Below are positions 1 to 10,028 of a stretch of DNA of 64,000 bases, piece after piece. Origin of the DNA: Gammaproteobacteria bacterium (lineage in GTDB: Bacteria; Pseudomonadota; Gammaproteobacteria; Steroidobacterales; Steroidobacteraceae); contig VGUJ01000001.1 of NCBI GenBank assembly GCA_016874235.1, positions 62,001 to 126,000 of the forward strand. Direction: 5' to 3'. The notes under the pieces were generated by a model, which saw only the letters and a list, made by a program, of their open reading frames with translations, had not been told where the DNA came from and did no database searches. Both the position numbers and the translations under genes were made by a program. Numbering within the stretch: the first letter of the stretch is position 1; every line of letters begins with the position of its first letter.

Positions 1-949
1 CGCTCGTCGTGGCGACGGATACCACCGCAAACGCCGCGTGCCTCAGCGACTCGAGCACGCTCTCGTACTCTCCGTGAACCTTGAGCACGACCGCGACTGC
101 AATGACACTTGCACCAATAATCGATAACACCGCCCTGACCTCAGGGTCTTTCCGGTAGGGCATCAGCGAGCGTGTACGAATAGCCGTGAAATGACGCGCG
201 AAATTGAGTGCGGCAGTGATCATCAATACGATCATCACGAACTCGATGACCGCGGAATCGAAATGACCGACGCTGGCGTCGTAAGTCGAGAAGCCACCGA
301 GCGCCATTGCTGAGAACGCATGACAGATGGCGTCGAACCAATTCATTCCCGCAAGTCGAAGCGCGACGATGCCGATCAACGTCATACCGGCGTAGGTAAT
401 CCAGAGTGCTTTGGCCGTCTCAGTGATGCGCGGCGTGAGCTTCTCGTCTTTGATTGGCCCAGGTGTCTCTGCACGATACAGCGCCATACCACCGACACCG
501 AGCAGTGGCAGCACGGCCACGGCGAGCACGATGATGCCGATGCCGCCGAACCAATGCAGCGCGTGCCGCCAAAAATTGATGGAGGGAGGGAGGTTGTCGA
601 GACCGGTGAGCACTGTGCCACCTGATGTCGTGAGCCCCGAAACAGCCTCGAAATACGCGCCCGTGAAACTAAGATGAGGCAGCGCGATCAAAAAGGGAAT
701 CGACGCTGAGGCGGACATCAGGACCCAAGCGAGCGTCACTAGTAAAAACCCGTCGCGGGCTTTCAATTCCCTCTTATGACGCCTCGTGAGTGCCGCGATC
801 AGGAGCCCGAGAACGACATTGATGCCGGCGGCTATGGCGAAATCGAGAAACATGCCATCTTGCATGATGATCGAGCAGACCATCGGCATAATGAACGTCG
901 TGGCGAAGAACGCCATCATCAGGCCGAGAACATGAGCGACGGCCAGCAT
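1..949 (-). CDS. trkH: TrkH family potassium uptake protein (partial, runs off the left window edge)
   Basis: Reverse-strand reading from CAT at 947-949 gives an open frame MLAVAHVLGLMMAFFATTFIMPMV...ALPHLSFTGAYFEAVSGLTTSGGTVLTGLDNLPPSINFWRHALHWFGGIGIIVLAVAVLP, typical of TrkH. It lies directly downstream of trkA. It is absent from the ORF track because no stop falls in the window. Confidence 0.9.
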   Translation of the reverse strand, partial: MLAVAHVLGLMMAFFATTFIMPMVCSIIMQDGMFLDFAIAAGINVVLGLLIAALTRRHKRELKARDGFLLVTLAWVLMSASASIPFLIALPHLSFTGAYFEAVSGLTTSGGTVLTGLDNLPPSINFWRHALHWFGGIGIIVLAVAVLPLLGVGGMALYRAETPGPIKDEKLTPRITETAKALWITYAGMTLIGIVALRLAGMNWFDAICHAFSAMALGGFSTYDASVGHFDSAVIEFVMIVLMITAALNFARHFTAIRTRSLMPYRKDPEVRAVLSIIGASVIAVAVVLKVHGEYESVLESLRHAAFAVVSVATTS

Positions 950-964
950 GGACGAGCGCTTCGC

Positions 965-2344
965 TCAGCGCCTGCCGGCGGTTTCGCCGAGGAACAGACG
1001 CTCGACCTGATCGACGTGGCGGCGATCCGTGATGAATAGCACGACGTGATCGTCGGCCTGCACGACCGAGTCATGGTGCGCCATGATGACGTCGTCACCG
1101 CGGACGATGCAGCCGATCTTCGCGCCCTCGGGTAACGCGATGTCTTCCACGCGTTGGCCGACGACCCGCGAACTACGATGGTCGCCGTGGATGATGGTCT
1201 CAAGCGCTTCAGCAGCGCCACGTCGCAGAGAGTGCACTTGCACGACGTCGCCACGGCGGACGTGCGTCAACAGCGAGCCGATGGTGATGGTCTGGGGAGA
1301 GATCGCGACGTCGATACTGCCGCTTTGCATCAGCTCGGCATATGACGGCTTGTTGATGAGCGCCATCACCTTGGCCGCGCCAAGACGTTTGGCGAGCATC
1401 GCCGAGAGAATGTTCGCTTCCTCTGAGTTGGTGAGTGCCACGAAGACATCGCAGCTGTCGATGTTTTCTTCGACGAGCAGCTCTTCGTCCGCGGCATTAC
1501 CTTCGAGCACGATGGCGCTATCGAGCCGCTCTGCGATGCGACGCGCTTGTTTCGGATCGCGCTCGATGAGCTTCACTTGATTATTTTCTTCGAGACGCTT
1601 GGCGAGTGCGAAACCAATATGTCCGCCGCCAGCGATGACCACTCGGCGCACAGGTTTTTCTTCTTTTCGCATCTCGGCCATGAATTGACGGATGTCGTTT
1701 TTGGCAGCGAGGAAAAACACTTCGTCGCCATCTTCGATGACGGTGTCTCCCTCAGGCTGCACGCTTCGACCATTTCGATAGATCGCGACCACTCTCGCTT
1801 CGGTATTCGGAATGTGATCTTTGAGACTGCGCAAGGCCTGACCGACCAGCAGACCCCCCTTGCGCGCCGAGAGCCCCACGAGGCGAACTTTGCCGTCGGC
1901 GAAATCGAGTACTTGCAGCGCACCGGGGTAACGAATGAGCCGTTCGATGTAATCGGTGACGAGCTGTTCGGGGCTGATCCATACGTCGACCGACAAGGCC
2001 TCAGCGCTGAAGAGCTCGGGATGGCGGGTGTACTCGGCGGATCGGATGCGCGCGATTTTGGTCGGGGTGCGATAGAGCGTGTACGCCACTTCGCAGGCCA
2101 TCATGTTGACTTCATCCGAGCTCGTGAGCGCGACGAGGATATCTGCGGAGGCCGCGCCCGCTGCCTCGAGGATTGAGGGGAACGCTGCGTTACCGACAAC
2201 CGTACGAATATCGAGGCGATCTTGAAGATCGCGCAGCAGCTCTTCGTTGGTGTCGACGACCGTGACTTCGTTGGCCTCTTCACGAGCGAGTTGGTAGGCC
2301 GCCGTGCGCCCGACTTGTCCGGCGCCGAGGATCACGATCTTCAT
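965..2344 (-). CDS. trkA: Trk system potassium transporter TrkA
   Basis: MKIVILGAGQVGRTAAYQLAREEANEVTVVDTNEE..., with two Rossmann/RCK repeats (second: RRVVIAGGGHIGFALAKRLE). The start was moved to the internal ATG at 2344. Confidence 0.95.
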   Translation of the reverse strand: MKIVILGAGQVGRTAAYQLAREEANEVTVVDTNEELLRDLQDRLDIRTVVGNAAFPSILEAAGAASADILVALTSSDEVNMMACEVAYTLYRTPTKIARIRSAEYTRHPELFSAEALSVDVWISPEQLVTDYIERLIRYPGALQVLDFADGKVRLVGLSARKGGLLVGQALRSLKDHIPNTEARVVAIYRNGRSVQPEGDTVIEDGDEVFFLAAKNDIRQFMAEMRKEEKPVRRVVIAGGGHIGFALAKRLEENNQVKLIERDPKQARRIAERLDSAIVLEGNAADEELLVEENIDSCDVFVALTNSEEANILSAMLAKRLGAAKVMALINKPSYAELMQSGSIDVAISPQTITIGSLLTHVRRGDVVQVHSLRRGAAEALETIIHGDHRSSRVVGQRVEDIALPEGAKIGCIVRGDDVIMAHHDSVVQADDHVVLFITDRRHVDQVERLFLGETAGRR

Positions 2345-2409
2345 AAGAATGAGTAGGGTACTCTCAACGCCGCCCACGGAACAGAGGCGAGGGGGTATGC
2401 TTGGACGCC

Positions 2410-3678
2410 ATGAACACCCGTTCCGAATTCGGACACGCCTGGAAAGTGCTCACGGCTTCGATGGTTGGCGTTGCATGCGGCGCTTCGCCGCTTCCCTTCA
2501 TCACCATCGGGTTTTTCATCGACCCGCTGCAACAAGAGTTTGGCTGGAGCCGAACCGAGATCAGTCTCGGTGTGACCATTTACGGCATCCTTGCAGCGTT
2601 GCTTGCCCCCGTCTTTGGCGGACTGGCGGATCGTCATGGTGTGAGGCCGGTCGCGCTCGGATCTTTGGCGATTTTTGGTCTGACCTTTGCCGCATTTGCC
2701 GTGGTACCGGGCGAATTGTGGGCGTTTTATCTCGTCTGGCTGATGATCGGTTTGTTTGGAATCGGCTCGACGCCAGTCACCTGGTCCCGTGCCGTGAACC
2801 TCTGGTTTTTCACGCAGCGCGGTCTGGCGCTGGGGCTCATGTTGGTGGGCACCAGCATTTCGGCCATCGTCTTGCCGTTCCTGACTACTTATTTCATCAC
2901 CCATTTCGGCTGGCGCACGGCGTACGCCCTGCTGGCGTTGTTGCCGCTCGCCGTGGCGTTGCCTCTGGGCATACTTTGGTTTCGCGAGCCACGCCCCGAA
3001 GAGCGTCCCCCGGGCGTCGGCGCGGCGTCGGATCCGTCCGCATTGCCCGGACGCACATTAAAAGAGGCGATGAGCGAAGGGCGATTCTGGATTCTCTGGA
3101 CCTCCGTCGCGCTGATCACGCTGGCCTATGCGGGTGCGCTGGTGTTCCTGCCCTCCATGCTCAAGCAGCGCGAGTTTGATCCGACGAGTGTCGCGACGGT
3201 CCTCAGCGTGTTTGGCCTGTCGATCTTTGCAGGTCGCATCATCACGGGTTTACTGCTTGACCGGTTTTGGGCGCCGCTCGTCACGCTGCCCATTCTTTGT
3301 TTGCCCGCGCTCTCGTGTTGGATGTTGATGGGGGACGCACCCGTCGGATTAGCCATGGCCGTTCTGGCCGCATTTCTAATGGGATTTGCCTCGGGCGCCG
3401 AGACGGATCTCATTGCGTATCTCGCAGGCCGCTATTTCGGCATGAAAAGTTATGGCCAGATCTATGGCGTGCAGTACATGGCCTTTGGCTTGATGGCGGC
3501 GTTGTCGCCCACGCTCTACGGCTGGGTTCGCGATACCACCGGGAGCTTTGATCCGATGCTACTTGCTGCGGCAATCATGTTCCTGGCCGGCGCGTTCTTG
3601 TTGCTGCTGCTTGGGCCTTACCCGGATTTCAGCCGGGACTCCAAGACACCCAACCGAACTGCCAGCTCAGAAGGATGA
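2410..3678 (+). CDS. MFS transporter (OFA/monocarboxylate-like)
   Basis: 12-TM MFS pattern, GGLADRHGVRPVALGSLAIFGL loop; ATG at 2410 downstream of the ORF-track TTG. Confidence 0.8.
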   Translation: MNTRSEFGHAWKVLTASMVGVACGASPLPFITIGFFIDPLQQEFGWSRTEISLGVTIYGILAALLAPVFGGLADRHGVRPVALGSLAIFGLTFAAFAVVPGELWAFYLVWLMIGLFGIGSTPVTWSRAVNLWFFTQRGLALGLMLVGTSISAIVLPFLTTYFITHFGWRTAYALLALLPLAVALPLGILWFREPRPEERPPGVGAASDPSALPGRTLKEAMSEGRFWILWTSVALITLAYAGALVFLPSMLKQREFDPTSVATVLSVFGLSIFAGRIITGLLLDRFWAPLVTLPILCLPALSCWMLMGDAPVGLAMAVLAAFLMGFASGAETDLIAYLAGRYFGMKSYGQIYGVQYMAFGLMAALSPTLYGWVRDTTGSFDPMLLAAAIMFLAGAFLLLLLGPYPDFSRDSKTPNRTASSEG

Positions 3679-4447
3679 AACCGCCGAAGACGATTCGGTA
3701 CCACGCGAAGACCGCGAAAGAGTGCTGGCTGACGTAGCGGATGAGAAAGCGGATCGCGATCAACGCTGCAAAAAACGCCACGACGCTACTCAATAAAATC
3801 GACCGGGCTTCATCTGCCGTGATGGGCTCGCGCGCATCGAGCAATTTGTAGCCCGTTGCCGCCAGCATCACTGGGATCGCTACGAAGAACGAAAACTCGG
3901 CGGCGGTCTTGCGGGAGAGCCCCGTCAACAACCCGCCGAGAATGGTAGCGGCCGAACGGCTGGTTCCGGGGACGAGTGCCAGCATCTGGAAAAGTCCGAC
4001 TTTGAAAGCGTCCATGGGCTGCAACTGATCTACGGACGTCACACGCTCGACATGGGTCCTACGCTCCGCCCAAAGAATCAGTACACCGCCAATGACGAGC
4101 GCGAGCGCGACGGGAATCGGCGCGAACAGCACGCTGCGGATCGTGTCCTCGAAGGCGAGCCCCGCTACGGCTGCAGGCAAAAAGGCGAGGAAAAGATTGA
4201 GCGCGAACAGACGGGACTGGCGATCGCTGATCAAGGTCGTGCCGATGGCCCATAGGCGGCGGCGATACTCCCAGCACACGGCCAAAATCGCGGCGCCTTG
4301 AACCACGATGAGCTGACGGAATCCGGTCTCGCCTTCCGGATCGAGTAGCGCACGAGTGATGACAAGATGTCCCGTGCTCGAGATCGGCAGGAATTCGGTC
4401 AGGCCTTCGACGAGGCCGATGATGACGTCGACGATCCAGTCAGCCAT
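3629..4447 (-). CDS. uppP: Undecaprenyl-diphosphatase (BacA/UppP)
   Basis: MADWIVDVIIGLVEGLTEFLPISSTGHLVI and LVPGTSRSAATILGGLLTGLSRKTAAEFSFF motifs. Confidence 0.96.
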   Translation of the reverse strand: MADWIVDVIIGLVEGLTEFLPISSTGHLVITRALLDPEGETGFRQLIVVQGAAILAVCWEYRRRLWAIGTTLISDRQSRLFALNLFLAFLPAAVAGLAFEDTIRSVLFAPIPVALALVIGGVLILWAERRTHVERVTSVDQLQPMDAFKVGLFQMLALVPGTSRSAATILGGLLTGLSRKTAAEFSFFVAIPVMLAATGYKLLDAREPITADEARSILLSSVVAFFAALIAIRFLIRYVSQHSFAVFAWYRIVFGGFILLSWQFGWVSWSPG

Positions 4448-4448
4448 A

Positions 4449-5759
4449 TCAGTCCGGTATTCTTTGACCGCGGGTTTCGATGACCCAACCCATACCGAGC
4501 AGGCCGATGAGTGGGATGAAGCCCACCATGAAAAGGGTATTCAGGACGACAGCCGGATCTCCGGCGCCCGCAGCCGCAACCGATCCCACGAAGAATGGAC
4601 CTGCAGCCGCGACGACACGACCGATGTTGTAGGTGAATCCGGAACCTGTTGCACGAAGGCGCGTCGGAAACAACTCCGGAAGATAGAACGTGAAGCTGCC
4701 GAAGATGCCGAACACGGTGAGGCCGATGAAGAAATACATGTAGAGGCGAACCTGCGGCGGCAGGTCGAGACCGAAAGTAGACAGTAGCGAAAGCGCCGAG
4801 CAACCGAGGTAAATGACGAACATCGGCTTGCGACCCCAGCGCTTGGCAAAAGGGATGGTCAGCAAGGTGCCAATGAGACCACCTAAATTGAAGATCGTGG
4901 TGGCCTGCGTTTTCCAGGATTCGGTGAGAATACTCGTGGCCGTTCGGTCGAGTCCGAGTTGCAGCGCTTCGGCTTGAGCCAGCCCGGCGACCACGACGGG
5001 AATGAAGGCATTGCAGCTCCACCAGGTCAGCAGTGCAATGAGAGCGACCAGTAGTGCGCTGCGCGTACGCGGCCAGATCTCGGGCGTGAACAGCTCGCGC
5101 AATCGTGGCGGGGGTGCCTTGGCAGCAGCAGCCTGCCAACGCTCCGGTTCTTCGACAAATGTCCTCACCCAGATCGCGAAGGCCGCCGGCAGAAGACCGA
5201 AAATCAGCACATAACGCCAAGAGACTTCGGGCACATCGGCGAAGAAATGGCCCGCAATGAGCGCGTTGACGCCTGTCGCGAGGAACAGACCAAACGGAGC
5301 CGCCGTATAAAGGACTGCACCGGCCTCGACGCGCTGGTCTTCCGGAACGACTTCCGCGACGAGTGCACAACCCGCCGCCCACTCGCCGCCGATCCCGAGG
5401 CTCGCGATGATTCGACAGACAATCAGCTGTTCAATCGTCGTGACGAAGGCACAGAGCGCCGTACCGACGGCGTAGAGCACCATCGTGATGAGCAGTACGC
5501 GCTTGCGACCATAGCGATCGGAGATCGGTCCGAACAGCACGCCACCGACCGCCCAGCCGACGAGGAAAATGGCCGTGATGAGCCCTGTCCAGTAGAGCGT
5601 CGCGGAGCGGGCCTCTGGGGAGCCAATCTCGAGACCGAGCAGCGTCGGGATGGCATTGGGTGCGACGTAGTTGAACAACAACCCGTCAAAGATATCGAAG
5701 CCCCAGCCGAGCCAGGCGGCAAAGAGTACGATCCATTGGTAGCGGGTCAATCGCAGCAT
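4449..5759 (-). CDS. MFS transporter (sialate/carboxylate:H+ symporter-like)
   Basis: GWGFDIFDGLLFNYVAPNAIPTLL... GPISDRYGRKRVLLITMVLYAVGTALCAF; MFS signature and ETRG C-terminus. Confidence 0.8.
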   Translation of the reverse strand: MLRLTRYQWIVLFAAWLGWGFDIFDGLLFNYVAPNAIPTLLGLEIGSPEARSATLYWTGLITAIFLVGWAVGGVLFGPISDRYGRKRVLLITMVLYAVGTALCAFVTTIEQLIVCRIIASLGIGGEWAAGCALVAEVVPEDQRVEAGAVLYTAAPFGLFLATGVNALIAGHFFADVPEVSWRYVLIFGLLPAAFAIWVRTFVEEPERWQAAAAKAPPPRLRELFTPEIWPRTRSALLVALIALLTWWSCNAFIPVVVAGLAQAEALQLGLDRTATSILTESWKTQATTIFNLGGLIGTLLTIPFAKRWGRKPMFVIYLGCSALSLLSTFGLDLPPQVRLYMYFFIGLTVFGIFGSFTFYLPELFPTRLRATGSGFTYNIGRVVAAAGPFFVGSVAAAGAGDPAVVLNTLFMVGFIPLIGLLGMGWVIETRGQRIPD

Positions 5760-5783
5760 CGGCGCCCCCTCCCGAAAGTTGGT

Positions 5784-6608
5784 TCAGCGACGTGCGGCGT
5801 TGACCGCATCGCGTAGTTCGAGTGTCGCACGTCGGGCTGCAGTCGCGAAGTCCTCACCCTGGCTCGCATACAGGATGCCCCGAGAGGAATTGATCACGAG
5901 GCCGCGACCGTCGGCACGCCGGCCATTGCGTACGGCTTTTTCGATATCGCCACCCTGCGCGCCGATGCCGGGCACTAGGAAGGTCATGTCGCCGGTGATC
6001 CTACGAATATCAGCGAGTTCATCAGGGTAGGTGGCGCCGACGACGAGCAAGCAATTACCGCGCGAGTTCCATTCTTTGGAGACTTTCTCCGCGACAAGTT
6101 GATAGAGCTTGCGCCCTCCCACGTCGAGGTCTTGCAGTTCACGCGCTCCGGAATTGGAGGTTCGACACAACACGACGACGCCTTTATCGGCGTATTCGAG
6201 GAAGGGTTCTGCAGAGTCACGACCGAGATAAGGGTTGATTGTGACGGCATCGGCACCGTAGCGCTCGAACGCTTCGCGCGCGTACTTCTCCGCTGTGCTG
6301 CCGATGTCACCTCGCTTGGAATCGAGGATCACCTGGATTCCCGGCGCCCGCTGACGGATATAGCGAATGGTTTCAAGCAACTGCTCTTCAGCACCGACCG
6401 CAGCGTAGTGAGCGATCTGCGGCTTGTAGGCGCAGGCTAAATCGGCTGTCGCATCGATGATGGCGCAGTTGAATTCAAGAATGGCTTGGGGCCGCTGCCG
6501 TATATGGGCGGGAAACTTCTCAATCTCAGGATCGAGACCGACACAGACGAGAGACTGCGTCGAGGTCATCGCTGCATCGAGTCGTTGAAGAAACTTAGAA
6601 GCGCTCAT
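5784..6608 (-). CDS. pyrF: Orotidine-5'-phosphate decarboxylase
   Basis: [40 protein letters not shown] motifs (long-type PyrF). Confidence 0.93.
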   Translation of the reverse strand: MSASKFLQRLDAAMTSTQSLVCVGLDPEIEKFPAHIRQRPQAILEFNCAIIDATADLACAYKPQIAHYAAVGAEEQLLETIRYIRQRAPGIQVILDSKRGDIGSTAEKYAREAFERYGADAVTINPYLGRDSAEPFLEYADKGVVVLCRTSNSGARELQDLDVGGRKLYQLVAEKVSKEWNSRGNCLLVVGATYPDELADIRRITGDMTFLVPGIGAQGGDIEKAVRNGRRADGRGLVINSSRGILYASQGEDFATAARRATLELRDAVNAARR

Positions 6609-6656
6609 GATGGGACGGCAGTTTAACCGCAGCCGCCGCCTGCGGGGGCGTTCGAC

Positions 6657-8852
6657 TCAAGCCGGTTCGAGATTGGCGTACTGCAGCATTAACCATTTGC
6701 TACCCGCGCCTTCGAAATTGACCTGAACGCGCGCGTGTGGCCCCTGGCCTTCGATGTTGAGTACGACCCCCATGCCGAACTTGGCGTGGCGGACTCGCGC
6801 ACCGAGTCGAAGCCCCGGCGCCACCGACTCGCTTCGCAGGGCCGAGGGACCTGTCGAGCGCGGCGGGGAATGGGCGCGGGCCACGCTGGCGGCGTAGCCT
6901 TGGCCTCCCTGCACCCGAGGACGTACTTCCTCGAGTAACTCCTCGGGGATTTCCTTGATGAATCTCGAAGGCTGTCCATAGCTGTCGATGCCGTGAAGGC
7001 GACGCTGCTCGGCATAGGTGAGAAAGAGCTGTGTCATCGCTCGCGTCGTACCCACATAAGCGAGACGTCTCTCCTCTTCTAAGGAGTCGAGATCGTTGAG
7101 CGATCGTTGATGCGGGAACAGCCCGTCTTCGAGGCCCGCGAGAAACACGAGCGGGAACTCGAGCCCCTTGGCGGTGTGCAGAGTCATCATCTGAATGCAG
7201 TCTTCCCAAGCCTCGGCTTGACCCTCGCCCGACTCAAGTACCGCATGCGCGAGAAACGCCTCGAGCGGAGGGAGATCTTCGCCGTCGACTCTTTCAGGCT
7301 CGAAGCCGCGCGCTGCGGAGACGAGCTCGAGCAGGTTCTCGGCCCGGGCTTCGCCACGTTCCGCTTTTTCTTTGCGGTGATGTTCGAGGAGACCGCTCGA
7401 GTTGATCACCTGATCGACGATTTCGTGCAGCGCGAGGCCCCGCGTATCCTCAGCGAGCCGATCGATTAACTGTAGGAACCCGTGAATGGAGGCGCTGGCT
7501 TTGGCGCCGAGTCCACCCGACGCCGTGGTCGCTGCCGTCCAAAGGGAGCTGCTGGCTGCTCGCGCTTGCTCCCGTAGCGTATCGAGGCTCTTGGCGCCGA
7601 TCCCTCGCGTTGGAAGATTGACGACGCGCTCGAACGACGTGTCATCGTGTCGGTTGGACACGAGTCTGAGATAGGCGAGAGCGTCCTTGATTTCGGCTCG
7701 TTCGAAGAAGCGGAGCCCGCCGTAAACTCGGTAAGGAATTCGGGCTGACAAAAACACTTCTTCGAACACTCGCGATTGAGCATTCGATCGATAAAGAATG
7801 GCGATGTCGCGTCGATTCCCGCCGCGCGACGTCCACTCCTTGATGCGCTGAAGTACGAATTCGGCTTCGTCACGCTCGTTGAATGCCGCATACAAACGAA
7901 TGGGCTCGCCGCGCGTTCCGCTCGTCCAGAGGTTCTTGCCGAGGCGTCCGCTGTTGTTCGCGATGAGTGCATTGGCCGCATCGAGGATGGTGCCAGTCGA
8001 GCGATAGTTTTGTTCGAGTTTGACGAGGCGCGCGTGGGGGAAGTCGCGTCGGAACGTCTGCAGGTTTTCGACCCGGGCGCCGCGCCAACGATAGATCGAC
8101 TGATCATCGTCGCCGACGGCGAAGGGCGCACCCTCTGACCCGACGAGCAATTTCATCCAGGCATATTGGATGGTGTTCGTATCCTGGAACTCGTCGATCA
8201 GCACATGCCGGAAGCGGCGACGATAGTGGCCGAGCATCTCAGGATTGTCGCGCCACAACTCGAATGCGCGCAGCAGCAGTTCGGCGAAGTCGACGACACC
8301 GGCTCGCTGACAGGCGTCCTCGTAATCTTGGTACAACTTGATGAACTGACGACGAGTTGGATCATTGCCATCCTTCATCGCCTTGGGGCGCATCCCCTCG
8401 TCTTTGTTTTGGTTGATGAAGTATTGGATATCGCGAGGGACCCAGCGCGTCTCATCGAGCGCCTGCGCTTTGAGAATCTTTTTGATCAGTCTGAGTTGAT
8501 CGTCGCCATCGAGAATCTGGAATGTTTGGGGAAGGTTGGCTTCCCGCCAGTGCAGACGCAGCAGACGATGGGCGATACCGTGAAATGTACCGATCCAAAG
8601 TGCCGCGCCCGGCATCCCAAGCAAGGCTTCAATGCGCGCTCTCATCTCACCCGCGGCCTTGTTGGTAAAGGTGACGGCCAGCACGCTGTGGGCTGATACA
8701 CCTTCCGCCTCGATGAGCCAGGCCACGCGATGCGTGAGGACGCGGGTCTTTCCGCTACCCGCTCCGGCGAGTACGAGCACGGGTCCGATCGGCGCCGTCA
8801 CAGCCTCGCGCTGGGCGTCGTTGAGCGGATTGAGGATGGGCGAAACGTCCAT
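6657..8852 (-). CDS. uvrD: UvrD/Rep-family ATP-dependent DNA helicase II
   Basis: LNDAQREAVTAPIGPVLVLAGAGSGKTRVLTHRVAWL; DEFQDTN; GDDDQSIYRWRGA; MTLHTAKGLEFPLVFL. Confidence 0.95.
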   Translation of the reverse strand: MDVSPILNPLNDAQREAVTAPIGPVLVLAGAGSGKTRVLTHRVAWLIEAEGVSAHSVLAVTFTNKAAGEMRARIEALLGMPGAALWIGTFHGIAHRLLRLHWREANLPQTFQILDGDDQLRLIKKILKAQALDETRWVPRDIQYFINQNKDEGMRPKAMKDGNDPTRRQFIKLYQDYEDACQRAGVVDFAELLLRAFELWRDNPEMLGHYRRRFRHVLIDEFQDTNTIQYAWMKLLVGSEGAPFAVGDDDQSIYRWRGARVENLQTFRRDFPHARLVKLEQNYRSTGTILDAANALIANNSGRLGKNLWTSGTRGEPIRLYAAFNERDEAEFVLQRIKEWTSRGGNRRDIAILYRSNAQSRVFEEVFLSARIPYRVYGGLRFFERAEIKDALAYLRLVSNRHDDTSFERVVNLPTRGIGAKSLDTLREQARAASSSLWTAATTASGGLGAKASASIHGFLQLIDRLAEDTRGLALHEIVDQVINSSGLLEHHRKEKAERGEARAENLLELVSAARGFEPERVDGEDLPPLEAFLAHAVLESGEGQAEAWEDCIQMMTLHTAKGLEFPLVFLAGLEDGLFPHQRSLNDLDSLEEERRLAYVGTTRAMTQLFLTYAEQRRLHGIDSYGQPSRFIKEIPEELLEEVRPRVQGGQGYAASVARAHSPPRSTGPSALRSESVAPGLRLGARVRHAKFGMGVVLNIEGQGPHARVQVNFEGAGSKWLMLQYANLEPA

Positions 8853-8917
8853 GGCAATGGAATGTTGGCGACGATCGAAAAGAGGGAGGCGATTCTAGAG
8901 CGAATCGTCGGACCTGC

Positions 8918-10003
8918 TTAAGGATTTTTGCTGGAGTCCTGCGCTCGCGTTTCTTCGATGAACCCGAGTAGCGCCGAGACCAGCGTCAACAACACAGGTC
9001 CGATGATCAACCCGATGCCACCGAAGGCCGCTGCGCCGCCGATGACGCCCATGAACACCGCCAGTGTCGAGACGTGCGCATGTTTCGATACGAGCAGGGG
9101 GCGCAGAAAGTTGTCGGAGATCGAGATCAATGTACCCCAACCGAGCATGAACACGGCCGCACCGGAGTGCCCCATGCCCAGAAGTGCCAGCGCGGCAGGC
9201 GCCCAAACAAACGCGGTTCCACCCGCAGGCAGTAAAGAGAACAGTGCCGCGAGCACGCCGAACACCACCGGAGAGGGCAGGCCGGTCAGGGCAAAGCCGA
9301 TCCCCGTGAGCGCCCCTTGAAAAATCGCTGTGAGTCCAGACCCGAACACCACGGCGCGGGTTGTATTGGCGATTAGTGTGAATAGCTGCTCCCGCCGTCC
9401 GTGGTCGATCGGTAGCAGATGGGTGATGCGCGCGAGGAAATGGCGGCCGTCGCGTAGCATGAAAAAAAGCAGGAATAACATCAGCAGAAACGCCAAGGTC
9501 GTATTGAGCGCACCCAAGACCATTTGGCTGCCGAAGCTGGCGGCGTAGCGCAGCAGGGTCTGACCGAGCGTGACGAGGAATCCGGTGATCTCGGATGGAT
9601 CGAGATCGAGTGTTTCGGTGAGCCACGTGACGGCACCGCCCAAGACCGGGTAGTCACCGAGGCGGCTGACGAGAGACCCGTCTATACACCAATTGCTGTG
9701 CTGCATTCCGTCGATCAGGGCGCGCCCTTGCTCAATGAATTCGGCCCCGAGCCAAAACAACGGCAGGAAAATCACTAATGGTGTGAGCAGGGTGAGCACT
9801 GCAGCAGCCAGCGACGGACGGCCCCCGAGACGTGCGAGAAGACGGTCTTGCAGCGGTGCGAGTAACACAGCCATCACGATGGACCAGGCGAGTGCACCCC
9901 AGAAGGGCGCAAGGACCTGCCATACGGCGAATCCAAGAACGGCCGCACTCAGGACGAGAACACTTCGTCGGTAAAACTCTGACATGGACATCACTATACT
10001 CAA
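8918..10003 (-). CDS. AI-2E family transporter (PerM-like)
   Basis: Multi-TM protein, FRQ.../GGAAAFGGIGLIIGPVLLTLVSALL C-terminal signature of the AI-2E/PerM family. Confidence 0.8.
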   Translation of the reverse strand: MSIVMSMSEFYRRSVLVLSAAVLGFAVWQVLAPFWGALAWSIVMAVLLAPLQDRLLARLGGRPSLAAAVLTLLTPLVIFLPLFWLGAEFIEQGRALIDGMQHSNWCIDGSLVSRLGDYPVLGGAVTWLTETLDLDPSEITGFLVTLGQTLLRYAASFGSQMVLGALNTTLAFLLMLFLLFFMLRDGRHFLARITHLLPIDHGRREQLFTLIANTTRAVVFGSGLTAIFQGALTGIGFALTGLPSPVVFGVLAALFSLLPAGGTAFVWAPAALALLGMGHSGAAVFMLGWGTLISISDNFLRPLLVSKHAHVSTLAVFMGVIGGAAAFGGIGLIIGPVLLTLVSALLGFIEETRAQDSSKNP

Positions 10004-10028
10004 TTAGCACATCTTGGAGGTTTCGCCC

